Shown here: positions 8,186 through 15,136 of the stretch, piece after piece
Layout: each line of letters starts with the position of its first letter
How positions within the stretch are numbered: the stretch's first letter is position 1
Assembly: GCA_937991555.1 (NCBI GenBank)
Contig: CALKHU010000245.1
Span: 1-23,607 of the forward strand
Direction of reading: 5' to 3'
DNA: 23,607 bases
Source: an uncultured Caulobacter sp.
GTDB lineage: Bacteria > Pseudomonadota > Alphaproteobacteria > Caulobacterales > Caulobacteraceae
Notes under the pieces: model-generated
Told to the model about the DNA's origin: nothing
Database searches by the model: none
What the model saw: only the letters and a program-made list of their open reading frames with translations
Translations under genes and position numbers: made by a program

Positions 8186-8219
8186 GGTTTGCGATCTGGG
8201 ACCGGCAAACCCAGTTTGC
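8186..8219. promoter_or_regulatory. Candidate regulator-binding site: three GTTTGC half-sites
   Basis: In the lysR/cobA divergent gap, GTTTGC occurs at 8187-8192 and 8214-8219, with its complement GCAAAC at 8205-8210. The first pair forms an inverted repeat with a 12-base spacer (7 bp if the flanking G/C is included). The second is GCAAAC-CCA-GTTTGC, a 15-base perfect dyad apart from its centre. Two further short dyads lie closer to cobA: CCGAT/ATCGG (8226-8240) and GGGTT/AACCC (8301-8313). The layout fits an operator for the adjacent LysR protein, but binding is inferred only. I could not assign clear -35/-10 boxes. Confidence 0.5.
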
Positions 8220-8342
8220 AATGGTCCGATGGCGTATCGGCCCTTTTCGTCAACGGACAAGCGGCGGGGCGGGCCGATGGCCTGCCCCGCTTCGACTCCC
8301 GGGTTCTAAACCCCATTCCGCTTGTAGAGAAACTGAAAGTTC

Positions 8343-9263
8343 ATGGCGCGGCCGCACATCCCAAGCTCACAGCGTCTGGTGGCGCTCGACGGCGCCGGCG
8401 GCGCGCGCGCGCCCGGCCGGGTCTGGCTGGTGGGCGCGGGTCCGGGCGATCCGGAACTGCTGACCCTGAAGGCGGCGCGGCTGATCGCGGCCGCCGGGGT
8501 GATCGTCCATGACGGCCTGGTTTCCCCGGAAATCCTGGCCCTGGCTCCGGCCTCGGCCCGCCTGATCGATGTCGCCAAGCGCAAGAGCCGCCACACCCTG
8601 CCGCAGGACGACATCAACCGCCTGCTGGTGGCGTTCGCCCGCCAGGGCCTGGACGTGGTGCGGCTGAAGGGCGGGGACCCGTTCATCTTCGGCCGCGGCG
8701 GCGAGGAGCTCGAGGCCTGCCGCGCCGCCGGCGTCGCCTGCGAGGTCGTGCCCGGCGTCACCGCCGCCCTGGCCGCCGGCGCCGGCGCCGGCGCGCCCCT
8801 GACCCATCGCGGCAGCGCCCAGGCGGTGACCTTCGTCACCGGCCACGCCGCTCATGGCGAGCCCGATCTCGACTGGACCTCGCTGGCGCGGGCCAACCAG
8901 ACCGTCGTCATCTACATGGGCCTGAGCACCGCCGGCCTGATCGCGGAGCGCCTCGTCGCCGCCGGCCGCGACGCCGCGACGCCGGCACTGATCGTCGTCA
9001 ACGCGTCGCGCCCCGACGAGGCGCGCCACCCGACCACGCTCGGCGCACTGGCGCAGGTCGCCGGGGGGCTGTCCGGCCCCGCCCTGCTGATGGTCGGCGA
9101 GGCGATGGCCTTGGCGACCTCGCAGAACCTCCCTGCGTCCTTCGAGACGCCGCCTGCGTCCGCGCCTCGGGATGACGAAGCGGGGAGGCGGCACAGACGT
9201 CGTCACGGTGAGGCGCAAGCCCTCGGCCGTGCGTCGCGAGCCACGCAGGGGCGCGCCCGATGA
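8343..9263 (+). CDS. cobA: Uroporphyrinogen-III C-methyltransferase (SUMT) with repeat-derived C-terminal tail
   Basis: 306 residues. It methylates uroporphyrinogen III at C2 and C7 with SAM to give precorrin-2, the precursor of siroheme, which the sulfite reductase two genes downstream needs. Visible motifs: the N-terminal GAGPGDPELLTLKA (31-44), RLKGGDPFIFGRGGEE (107-122) and VVPGVTAALA, all standard for this methyltransferase fold. Only the methyltransferase domain is present; the dehydrogenase/chelatase half of E. coli CysG is absent and must be encoded elsewhere. The normal fold ends near residue 262 (GEAMALA). The last 44 or so residues are low-complexity, Arg-rich and encoded by a palindromic repeat (9131-9250), so they are probably not functional. 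The stop overlaps the next start (ATGA). The ribosome site before ATG is weak. Confidence 0.93.
   Translation: MARPHIPSSQRLVALDGAGGARAPGRVWLVGAGPGDPELLTLKAARLIAAAGVIVHDGLVSPEILALAPASARLIDVAKRKSRHTLPQDDINRLLVAFARQGLDVVRLKGGDPFIFGRGGEELEACRAAGVACEVVPGVTAALAAGAGAGAPLTHRGSAQAVTFVTGHAAHGEPDLDWTSLARANQTVVIYMGLSTAGLIAERLVAAGRDAATPALIVVNASRPDEARHPTTLGALAQVAGGLSGPALLMVGEAMALATSQNLPASFETPPASAPRDDEAGRRHRRRHGEAQALGRASRATQGRAR
9131..9250. repeat. 120-bp imperfect palindromic element inside the 3' end of cobA
   Basis: The ends CCCTGCGT (9131-9138) and ACGCAGGG (9243-9250) are perfect inverted repeats. Comparing the outer 20 bases of each arm gives 16 matches. The symmetry continues inward: GCGCCTCGGGATGAC on the left (to 9176) mirrors GTCACGGTGAGGCGC on the right (from 9202), leaving a central loop of about 25 bases. 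The motif of TCCTTCGAGACG followed by CTCGGGATGACGA resembles small palindromic repeats scattered through Caulobacter-like genomes, as I recall them; copy number cannot be judged from this window. It carries an open frame that extends cobA to the DUF2849 start. Confidence 0.6.
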
Positions 9264-9622
9264 GAGCCGTCACCGCCAACCGCCTGATCGACGGCGAGGT
9301 CGTGTTCTGGAGGCAGGGCGCCTGGATCGAGCGCTTCGCCGACGCCCAGCTGTTCGCGCCGGACGACGCCGCCGGCGAGGCGGCCGTCGAGGCCGCGCTG
9401 AAGCAGACCACGGTCGTCGTCGAGCCCTACCTCATCGATGTCGTCGAGGCGCCGGGCGGCTGGGCCCCGGTCAGCTATCGCGAGCGCCTGCGCGCGCTCG
9501 GCCCCACCAATGAACCCACCCACGGCAAGCAGGCCGAGGGCGGCGCATCGGTCGACGCCCTCCGCGCCGCCGCCGGCGCGGCCCGCTCGACCGGCCGCGT
9601 CGACCTGATCCGCAGGAAGTAG
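9260..9622 (+). CDS. DUF2849 domain protein of the sulfite reductase operon
   Basis: A 120-residue soluble protein whose ATG overlaps the cobA stop. The N-terminal 60 residues (VTANRLIDGEVVFWRQGAWIE, then a VVEPYLIDV segment) match the small DUF2849 family, which in alphaproteobacteria is usually found between cobA/cysG and the sulfite reductase gene. The C-terminal third is Ala-rich and likely disordered. No catalytic motif is visible. Its fixed place directly before cysI (a 4-base gap) suggests an accessory role in siroheme delivery or reductase assembly, but no function is established to my knowledge. Confidence 0.75.
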   Translation: MRAVTANRLIDGEVVFWRQGAWIERFADAQLFAPDDAAGEAAVEAALKQTTVVVEPYLIDVVEAPGGWAPVSYRERLRALGPTNEPTHGKQAEGGASVDALRAAAGAARSTGRVDLIRRK

Positions 9623-9626
9623 CCGC

Positions 9627-11285
9627 ATGTATCGCTACGACGTCATCGACCGGGAGTTCCTGGCGGACCGCTCCGCCGAGTTCCGCGAGAACGTGACCCG
9701 CCGCCTCGCCGGCGAGATCACCGAGGACCAGTTCAAGCCGCTGCGGCTCATGAACGGCCTGTACCTGCAGCTCCACGCCTACATGCTGCGGGTCGCGATT
9801 CCGTACGGTTCGCTGGACAGCCGCCAGATGCGCGGCCTGGCCGCCATCGCGCGCGACTATGACAAGGGCTACGGCCACTTCACGACCCGCCAGAACATCC
9901 AGTTCAACTGGGTCAGGCTCGGCCAGGCGCCGGACATCCTGGACGCGCTGGCGGCGGTCGACATGCATGCCATCCAGACCAGCGGCAACTGCATCCGCAA
10001 CGTCACCGCCGACCCCTACGCCGGGGCCACGGCCGAGGAGGTCGATGATCCGCGGGTCTGGTCCGAGCTGATCCGCCAGTGGTCGACGCTGCACCCGGAG
10101 TTTTCCTACCTGCCGCGCAAGTTCAAGATCGCGGTCACCGCCGCGCCGAAGGACCGGACGGCGGCCAGGGTGCACGACATCGGCCTGGTGCTGCGCCGCG
10201 GGCGCGACGGCGGGCTCGGCTTCGAGGTCATCGTCGGCGGCGGCCAGGGCCGCACGCCCTATGTCGGCCCGACCATCGCCGAGCACCTGCCGGCCGGGCG
10301 GCTGCTCAGCTACCTGGAAGCCATCCTGCGCGTCTACAACCGCCACGGCCGGCGGGACAACAAGTTCAAGGCGCGGATCAAGATCCTGGTCGCCGCCCTC
10401 GGCGCCGAGGAGTTCAAGCGCCAGGTCGACGAGGAGTGGAGCCGGATCGACGGCGCCCTCGCCGATGCGCCGGACACCGAGCTGGCCCGCATCCGCGGCG
10501 CGTTCACGCCGCTGGCCTTCGAGACCCTGCCGGCCCGTTCGGAGGCGTTCGAGGCCGCCCGGGCGGCCGACCCGGCCTTCGCCCGCTTCGTGCGCAACAA
10601 CGTCAAGGCGCACAAGAAGCCCGGCTATGCCATCGTCGAGATCTCGCTGAAGGCCCCGGGGCAGACGCCGGGCGACGCCTCGGCCGAGCAGATGGAGGTC
10701 GTCGCCGATCTGGCCGAGCGCTACGGGCTCGACGACATCCGCGTCACCCACGAGCAGAACCTGGTGCTGCCGCACGTGAAGCTCGACGACCTGCCGACGG
10801 TGTTCGCCGCGCTGCGGACTGCCGGGCTGGGGACGCCGAACATCGGGCTGATCAGCGACATCATCGCCTGCCCGGGCCTCGACTACTGCGCCCTCGCCAA
10901 CGCCCGCGCCATCCCGATCGCCCAGTCGATCGCCCGGCGCTTCGAGGACCAGGACCGGGCCGAGCTGATCGGCGAGCTGAAGATCAAGATCAGCGGCTGC
11001 ATCAACGCCTGCGGCCACCACCACGTCGGCAACATCGGCATCCTCGGCGTCGACAAGAAGGGCGAGGAATTCTACCAGCTCAGCCTCGGCGGCTCGGGCC
11101 AGGAGGACGCCTCGATCGGCAAGATCCTCGGCCCCGGCATGAACGCCGAGCAGGTCCCGGACGCCATCGACGCCCTGGTCGACACCTACCTCGCCATCCG
11201 CCAGGGCGACGAGCGCTTCCTCGACACCGTACGCCGCGTGGGCTTCGCCCCCTTCAAGGAGGCCGTCTATGCCGACGCTCATTAG
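9627..11285 (+). CDS. cysI: Siroheme/4Fe-4S sulfite (or nitrite) reductase, assimilatory
   Basis: 552 residues with the twofold architecture of the sulfite/nitrite reductase family: the first ferredoxin-like half, siroheme-binding segments (HFTTRQNIQFNWV near 86, TSGNCIRNVTADPYAG near 119), and the cluster-binding cysteines Cys415, Cys421 (CPGLDYC) and Cys458, Cys462 (CINACGHHH). It reduces sulfite to sulfide with six electrons. The operon with DUF934 and cysH, plus cobA for siroheme, supports sulfite over nitrite as substrate. No flavoprotein subunit (CysJ) is encoded beside it, so electrons probably come from ferredoxin or another unidentified donor. AGGAA precedes the ATG. Its 3' end overlaps the DUF934 gene by 17 bases. 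Confidence 0.93.
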   Translation: MYRYDVIDREFLADRSAEFRENVTRRLAGEITEDQFKPLRLMNGLYLQLHAYMLRVAIPYGSLDSRQMRGLAAIARDYDKGYGHFTTRQNIQFNWVRLGQAPDILDALAAVDMHAIQTSGNCIRNVTADPYAGATAEEVDDPRVWSELIRQWSTLHPEFSYLPRKFKIAVTAAPKDRTAARVHDIGLVLRRGRDGGLGFEVIVGGGQGRTPYVGPTIAEHLPAGRLLSYLEAILRVYNRHGRRDNKFKARIKILVAALGAEEFKRQVDEEWSRIDGALADAPDTELARIRGAFTPLAFETLPARSEAFEAARAADPAFARFVRNNVKAHKKPGYAIVEISLKAPGQTPGDASAEQMEVVADLAERYGLDDIRVTHEQNLVLPHVKLDDLPTVFAALRTAGLGTPNIGLISDIIACPGLDYCALANARAIPIAQSIARRFEDQDRAELIGELKIKISGCINACGHHHVGNIGILGVDKKGEEFYQLSLGGSGQEDASIGKILGPGMNAEQVPDAIDALVDTYLAIRQGDERFLDTVRRVGFAPFKEAVYADAH

Positions 11286-11769
11286 TCTGAAGGACGGCGT
11301 CTACGCGGCCGCCGAAAACGTCTTCGCCGATGTCGGCGACGAGGAGGCCATCCCCGCCGCGGGCCCGGTGATCCTTTCGCTGGCCCGGTTCCAGGCCGAG
11401 GGCGACGCCCTGCTCGGAGCGGGCCGGAGCGTCGGCGTCCGCATCCAGCCGGACGAGGCGGTCGAGGACCTGGCCTACGACCTGCCGCGCCTGGCGCTCG
11501 TGGCGCTGGTGTTCCCCAGGTACGCCGACGGCCGCGCCTACACCTCCGCGCGGCTGCTCCGCCAGCGCCTGGGCTTCAGGGGCGAGGTGAGGGCGGTCGG
11601 GGACGTCCTGCGCATGCAGGCCGGCTTCATGGTCCGCTGCGGCTTCGACAGCTTCGTTCCCGCCGACGGCTCCACGCCGGAGCAGTGGGCGCACGCCGCC
11701 GGGCGGTTCCGGCATGTCTACCAGCGCGGGGCCGACGCGCGGGCGCCAGTCTTCGAGGAGCGCTCCTGA
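11269..11769 (+). CDS. DUF934 family protein, sulfur assimilation operon
   Basis: 166 residues, starting at an ATG 17 bases inside the end of cysI. The family core is clear: LALVALVFPRYADGRAYTSARLLRQRLGF near 76-105, then GEVRAVGDVLRMQAGFMVRCGFDSF (about 106-130), as in DUF934 proteins that sit between cysI and cysH in many proteobacteria. It has no membrane segment and a single conserved Cys in this core. The family is often annotated as an oxidoreductase or accessory subunit, but the biochemistry is unclear. The long overlap implies translational coupling to the reductase, consistent with a partner or an electron-transfer adaptor. It is followed one base later by cysH. Confidence 0.85.
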   Translation: MPTLISLKDGVYAAAENVFADVGDEEAIPAAGPVILSLARFQAEGDALLGAGRSVGVRIQPDEAVEDLAYDLPRLALVALVFPRYADGRAYTSARLLRQRLGFRGEVRAVGDVLRMQAGFMVRCGFDSFVPADGSTPEQWAHAAGRFRHVYQRGADARAPVFEERS

Positions 11770-11770
11770 G

Positions 11771-12517
11771 ATGGCCTTCGACCAGCTCGACCGCACGCAA
11801 AGTCCGTCCTCCCGCGCCGCCGCGCTCGACGCCCGGCTGCGCAGCGCCCACCCCCGCGAGGTCATCGAGTCCGCCCGCGCCGAGTATGGCGACCGGCTGG
11901 CCCTGGTCTCGTCCTTCGGCGCGGAATCGGCTGTGCTGCTGCATCTCGCCGCCCAGGTGGACCCGGCGATCCCGGTGCTGTTCCTCGACACCGGCATGCT
12001 GTTCGGCCAGACCCTGGACTACCGCAAGCAGCTGGCCGCCCGGCTGGGCCTGGCCGACGTGCGCGACCTGCGCCCGACCTTCGCCGACATCGCCGTGCAC
12101 GACCCGAAGTCGGACCTGTGGAAGACCGACACCGACGCCTGCTGCAACATCCGCAAGGTGATCCCGCTGGACAAGGCGCTGGAGGGCTTCGACGCCTGGC
12201 TGACCGGCCGCAAGCGGTTCCACGGCGGCGACCGCCTGCGTCTTTCGGTGGTCGAGGAGTCTGACGGCAAGCTGAAGTTCAATCCGCTGGCCAACTGGAC
12301 GAAGGAAGACCTCGACGCCTACGTCGCCGAGCACGACCTGCCGGCCCATCCGCTGGTCGCCCAGGGCTTTCCGTCGATCGGCTGCTGGCCGTGCACCTCG
12401 CCGGTCGAGGAGGGGCAGGACGTCCGCGCCGGCCGCTGGGCGGGACAGGACAAGACCGAGTGCGGCATCCACGTCGCTCGGGCGCCCACGGCCCCGAATG
12501 TCGGCGGCGGCATCTGA
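11771..12517 (+). CDS. cysH: Assimilatory adenylylsulfate (APS) reductase, thioredoxin-dependent
   Basis: 248 residues from ATG 11771, one base after the DUF934 stop, with GGAG in the preceding codons. An upstream in-frame start at 11714 would overlap DUF934 and is not favoured. The fold is the PP-loop/adenine hydrolase type: SSFGAESAVLLHL, then FLDTGMLFGQTLDYR. Two cysteine pairs, Cys124-Cys125 (DACCNIRK) and Cys205/Cys208 (GCWPC), plus the catalytic Cys231 in ECGIH, mark the 4Fe-4S form that uses APS directly; the PAPS-only enzyme of E. coli lacks the two pairs. It yields sulfite for the CysI reductase encoded upstream. The Gly-rich C-terminus ends at GGGI. A convergent gene follows after 34 bases. 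Confidence 0.92.
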   Translation: MAFDQLDRTQSPSSRAAALDARLRSAHPREVIESARAEYGDRLALVSSFGAESAVLLHLAAQVDPAIPVLFLDTGMLFGQTLDYRKQLAARLGLADVRDLRPTFADIAVHDPKSDLWKTDTDACCNIRKVIPLDKALEGFDAWLTGRKRFHGGDRLRLSVVEESDGKLKFNPLANWTKEDLDAYVAEHDLPAHPLVAQGFPSIGCWPCTSPVEEGQDVRAGRWAGQDKTECGIHVARAPTAPNVGGGI

Positions 12518-12551
12518 CTGGCGGCGGTAAACGGGCGATTGTCGTCGCGCG

Positions 12552-12839
12552 CTACCGGACTTCCATGATCTCCGGCCTCTTCGACCCGCCCGCTGACAGG
12601 GCGCGGACCTCGCGCATGAAGGCGTTCGAATCCGGCACGCCGAAGTGGGCCTCGAGCGCGGCGCGATCGGTCCACTGCTCGAAGAAGAAGATGCGCAGCG
12701 GGTTCTCGTTGTCGACGAACGAGTCGTGCCTGACGCAGCCGGGCTCCGCGCGCGAGCGACGGGAGTGCTCGGTGCAGAGGGCGATCAGCGCCTGCAGCGT
12801 CTCCGGCTTCGCGATGATCTCGCCGGTGACGATGATCAC
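12552..12839 (-). CDS. Antibiotic biosynthesis monooxygenase (ABM/YgiN-like) domain protein
   Basis: 95 residues from a GTG at 12839. The single ferredoxin-like ABM domain is shown by the start IIVTGEIIAKPETLQAL, the central SRAEPGCVRHDSF and FFFEQWTDRAALEAHF, the usual markers of putative quinol monooxygenases. Such proteins are cofactor-free dimers that oxidise quinols or handle reactive aromatic compounds; the substrate here is unknown. It begins one base after the stop of the secreted 3D-domain protein and is likely translated by coupling, although the two have no obvious shared task. Confidence 0.85.
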   Translation of the reverse strand: MIIVTGEIIAKPETLQALIALCTEHSRRSRAEPGCVRHDSFVDNENPLRIFFFEQWTDRAALEAHFGVPDSNAFMREVRALSAGGSKRPEIMEVR

Positions 12840-12840
12840 G

Positions 12841-13413
12841 TCAGCGCGACGCGACCTGGACGCCGGCCCTGGGGCAGCCTTCGAAGGTGCCGACGCGGGA
12901 GACGGTGAGCGTCTTCATGTTGAGCTTCATGATCGGCTTCATCGAGGCTGCGCCGTTGCCGGTGAACAGGTCGATGCGGTGGCCCTTCACCGCGCCGCCG
13001 ACGTCGGAGGCGTACCAGTAGCCGTCGTGGGTGGTGCCGTCGGGCATCTGCAGGCCGACGGTCTCCTTGATGTAGAGGATGGTCCGGCGCGGAACGAGGG
13101 TGCGGTCGGTCGCCGCCGTGCGCATCGCCACGGTCGGGCAGCCGAGCGAGTCCCGTCCGCCGACGCCCTTGGCGCCGCCGTGGTAGAGCGTCGCCTTCAG
13201 CATCCAGTCGGGGGCGAGGTCGCGCAGGCTGAAACCGGGCTTCGCCGCCGGATCGGCCGGAGCCGGAATCTGAGTCGGAGTCTGGGCGGAGGCTTCCAGG
13301 GAGTCCTGGATGAGGTCCCCGATGGGGTCCACGGGATCGTTCGAACGGGCATTGGCGACCGGCGTGCAGACACCGATGGCCAGGGCCGCGAGGCATGGCA
13401 GGATGCGTTTCAA
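12841..13413 (-). CDS. Secreted 3D-domain protein (double-psi beta-barrel, MltA C-terminal-like)
   Basis: 190 residues starting at a TTG (13413-13411). The TTG is supported by a G-rich AGGGGGG site five bases upstream and by the signal peptide that begins exactly there (KRILPCLAALAIGVCTPVANA, cleavage near residue 22); no later start keeps it. After a Pro/Ala-rich linker (about 35-60) comes the 3D domain: TLVPRRTILYIK, then YWYASDVGGAVKGHRIDLFTG (about 134-154), with the conserved Asp residues that give the domain its name. This domain occurs in lytic transglycosylases and RpfB/YabE-type cell-wall proteins; here it stands alone. Periplasmic location and action on peptidoglycan are plausible, not proven. 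A C-terminal pair of Cys (one at 90, one at 181) could form a disulfide. Confidence 0.8.
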   Translation of the reverse strand: MKRILPCLAALAIGVCTPVANARSNDPVDPIGDLIQDSLEASAQTPTQIPAPADPAAKPGFSLRDLAPDWMLKATLYHGGAKGVGGRDSLGCPTVAMRTAATDRTLVPRRTILYIKETVGLQMPDGTTHDGYWYASDVGGAVKGHRIDLFTGNGAASMKPIMKLNMKTLTVSRVGTFEGCPRAGVQVASR

Positions 13414-13508
13414 GGACGCCCCCCTGTTTGTTTCTCGACGTGGGGGCGGCTTCTACTCGCATCCGGCGCGCGTAACAACCCGGGCAGATCAACTGATAGG
13501 AGAGCCTG

Positions 13509-14096
13509 ATGACGATCACGGTCTACGGCGACGGCAAGTCGGGCAATTGCCTCAAGGTCAGGTGGACGCTGGAAAAGCTCGTGATTCCATACCGTTGGCG
13601 CGAGCTGGACGTGTTGAAGTCCGAAACCCGCACGCCGGACTTCCTGGCCATGAATCCGGCCGGGCAGGTGCCGCTTGTCATCCTTTCCGACGGCCGTGCG
13701 CTCGCCCAGTCCAACGCCATCATCGTCCATCTGGCCGAAGGATCGGCGCTGATTCCCGCCGATTCCTACGATCGCGCGAAGATGTTCGAGTGGCTGTTCT
13801 GGGAGCAGTACAGCCACGAGCCCTACGTCGCCGTGGCCCGGTTCCAGATGGCCTACCTGGGCAAGCCGCGCGAGGCGCTGGACGCCAGGCTGGTCGAGCG
13901 GGGCCGGGCCGCGTTGCAGCGACTCGAGGATGCGCTGGAGGATTCGCCGTTTCTCGTTGGCGACAGCATCAGTCTCGCCGACGTCTCATTGGTCGCCTAT
14001 ACCCGCGTGGCGCACGAGGGCGGCTTCGATCTGGCGGACTATCCGCGGACGGTCGCCTGGGTGGCGCGCGTTGAGGCCGAGCTGGGGATCACCTGA
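13509..14096 (+). CDS. Glutathione S-transferase family protein
   Basis: 195 residues, a little shorter than typical GSTs (about 200-220). AGGAG precedes the ATG. The N-terminal thioredoxin-like half has YGDGKSGNCLKVRW, with Ser/Cys near residues 11-14 as possible active-site residues, then NPAGQVPLVILSDGRALAQS with the cis-Pro and the glutathione-binding Gln-Ser. The C-terminal helical half has DSISLADVSLVAYTRV, the conserved N-capping segment. The soluble enzyme conjugates or reduces electrophiles with glutathione; the substrate is unknown. It is divergent from the 3D-domain gene across 95 bases and followed after 26 bases by the S1/P1 nuclease gene. Confidence 0.92.
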   Translation: MTITVYGDGKSGNCLKVRWTLEKLVIPYRWRELDVLKSETRTPDFLAMNPAGQVPLVILSDGRALAQSNAIIVHLAEGSALIPADSYDRAKMFEWLFWEQYSHEPYVAVARFQMAYLGKPREALDARLVERGRAALQRLEDALEDSPFLVGDSISLADVSLVAYTRVAHEGGFDLADYPRTVAWVARVEAELGIT

Positions 14097-14122
14097 CCGG
14101 CCTCGGTCTTCGGAGCCCGTCG

Positions 14123-15136
14123 ATGCGTCCTGCCGTCCGTTTCACCGCTCTCGCCGCCGCCCTCGGGCTGGCCCTCATGCCGGCGTCCGCCGGAACCTGG
14201 GGCAATGCCGGGCACCGGATGGTCGGAGTGCTGGCCGTGCAGGCCCTGCCGGAAGAGGTCCCGGCCTTCCTGCGCACCCGGCAGGCGGCGCTCGACATGG
14301 GCGAGTACGCGCGCGAGCCGGACCGCTCGAAGGGCTCGGGCCGCATCCACGACCACAATCGCGATCCCGCGCACTTCGTCGACATCGACGACGAGGGGAG
14401 GGTGCTGGGCGGACCGCTGTTCGCCGAGATGCAGCCGACCCGCGCCGAGTACGAGAAGGCCCTGCAGGCCGCCGGCGTGGACAGCTGGAAGGCCGGCTAT
14501 CTGCAGTACGCCACCGTCGACGCCTATCAGCAGCTGGTCCGCGACTTCGGCTACTGGCGCGTCCTCGTCGCCGCGGAGAAGCGCGCCCGGGGCAAGCAGA
14601 AGGCCTGGTACAAGGCCGACCGCATCCGCCGCGAGAAGCTGCTGTTCGCCAACCTCGCCAACCTCGCCCACTATGTCGGCGACGGCAGCCAGCCGCTGCA
14701 CACCAGCGCCCACTACAACGGCTGGGGCGACTATCCCAATCCGGAGGGCTTCACCAACGAGCGCATCCACGGCCCGTTCGAGGAGGACTTCGTCGCCGGG
14801 GCGGTCACGCCGGAGATGGCCCGCGCGGCGATGGTTCCGTTCGCCGATTGCGCCTGCCCGATCGAGAAGCGGGTGGTGGGCTACCTCGCCCGGACCGAAA
14901 CCTTCGTGAGGCCGCTCTACCGCATGTGGGGCCAGGGCAACTTCCGTCCCGGCACGACCAAGGGCGCTGACTTCGCGGCCGAGCGTCTCGGCGCCGGGGC
15001 GTCGGAACTGCGCGACCTGATCGTTCTGGCCTGGCGCGACAGTGCGAAGACCCGGGTCGGCTGGCCGATCATCTCGGTGGCCGACGTCGAGGCCGGCAAG
15101 GTCGACCCGTGGGAGTCCCTGGTGGGCAAGGACTGA
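14123..15136 (+). CDS. Secreted S1/P1-type zinc nuclease
   Basis: 337 residues with a Sec signal peptide (about 1-23, ending ASA). Family zinc ligands are visible: Trp26 and His31 in TWGNAGHRMVG, His84/Asp87 in PAHFVDID, His183, Asp187, His193 in AHYVGDGSQPLH, and His216 followed by acidic residues in ERIHGPFEEDF. These build the trinuclear zinc site that cleaves single-stranded DNA/RNA and removes 3'-phosphates, yielding 5'-nucleotides. It is periplasmic or exported. It is longer than fungal P1 (about 270), as is usual for bacterial members. GGAG lies 8 bases before ATG. Its stop overlaps the NUDIX start by one base. The likely role is nutrient or phosphate scavenging from nucleic acids, but this is inferred. 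Confidence 0.85.
   Translation: MRPAVRFTALAAALGLALMPASAGTWGNAGHRMVGVLAVQALPEEVPAFLRTRQAALDMGEYAREPDRSKGSGRIHDHNRDPAHFVDIDDEGRVLGGPLFAEMQPTRAEYEKALQAAGVDSWKAGYLQYATVDAYQQLVRDFGYWRVLVAAEKRARGKQKAWYKADRIRREKLLFANLANLAHYVGDGSQPLHTSAHYNGWGDYPNPEGFTNERIHGPFEEDFVAGAVTPEMARAAMVPFADCACPIEKRVVGYLARTETFVRPLYRMWGQGNFRPGTTKGADFAAERLGAGASELRDLIVLAWRDSAKTRVGWPIISVADVEAGKVDPWESLVGKD

Noticed and set aside
8156..8342. A riboswitch (SAM or cobalamin type) upstream of cobA
   Set aside because: I looked for conserved riboswitch core elements and saw only short dyads better explained as protein-binding sites.
9471..11282. A 603-codon open frame antisense to cysI
   Set aside because: This is the usual antisense shadow of a high-GC gene with strong third-position bias. 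It has Val/Asp/Gly-rich composition, no recognisable domain, and lies opposite a clear sulfite reductase.
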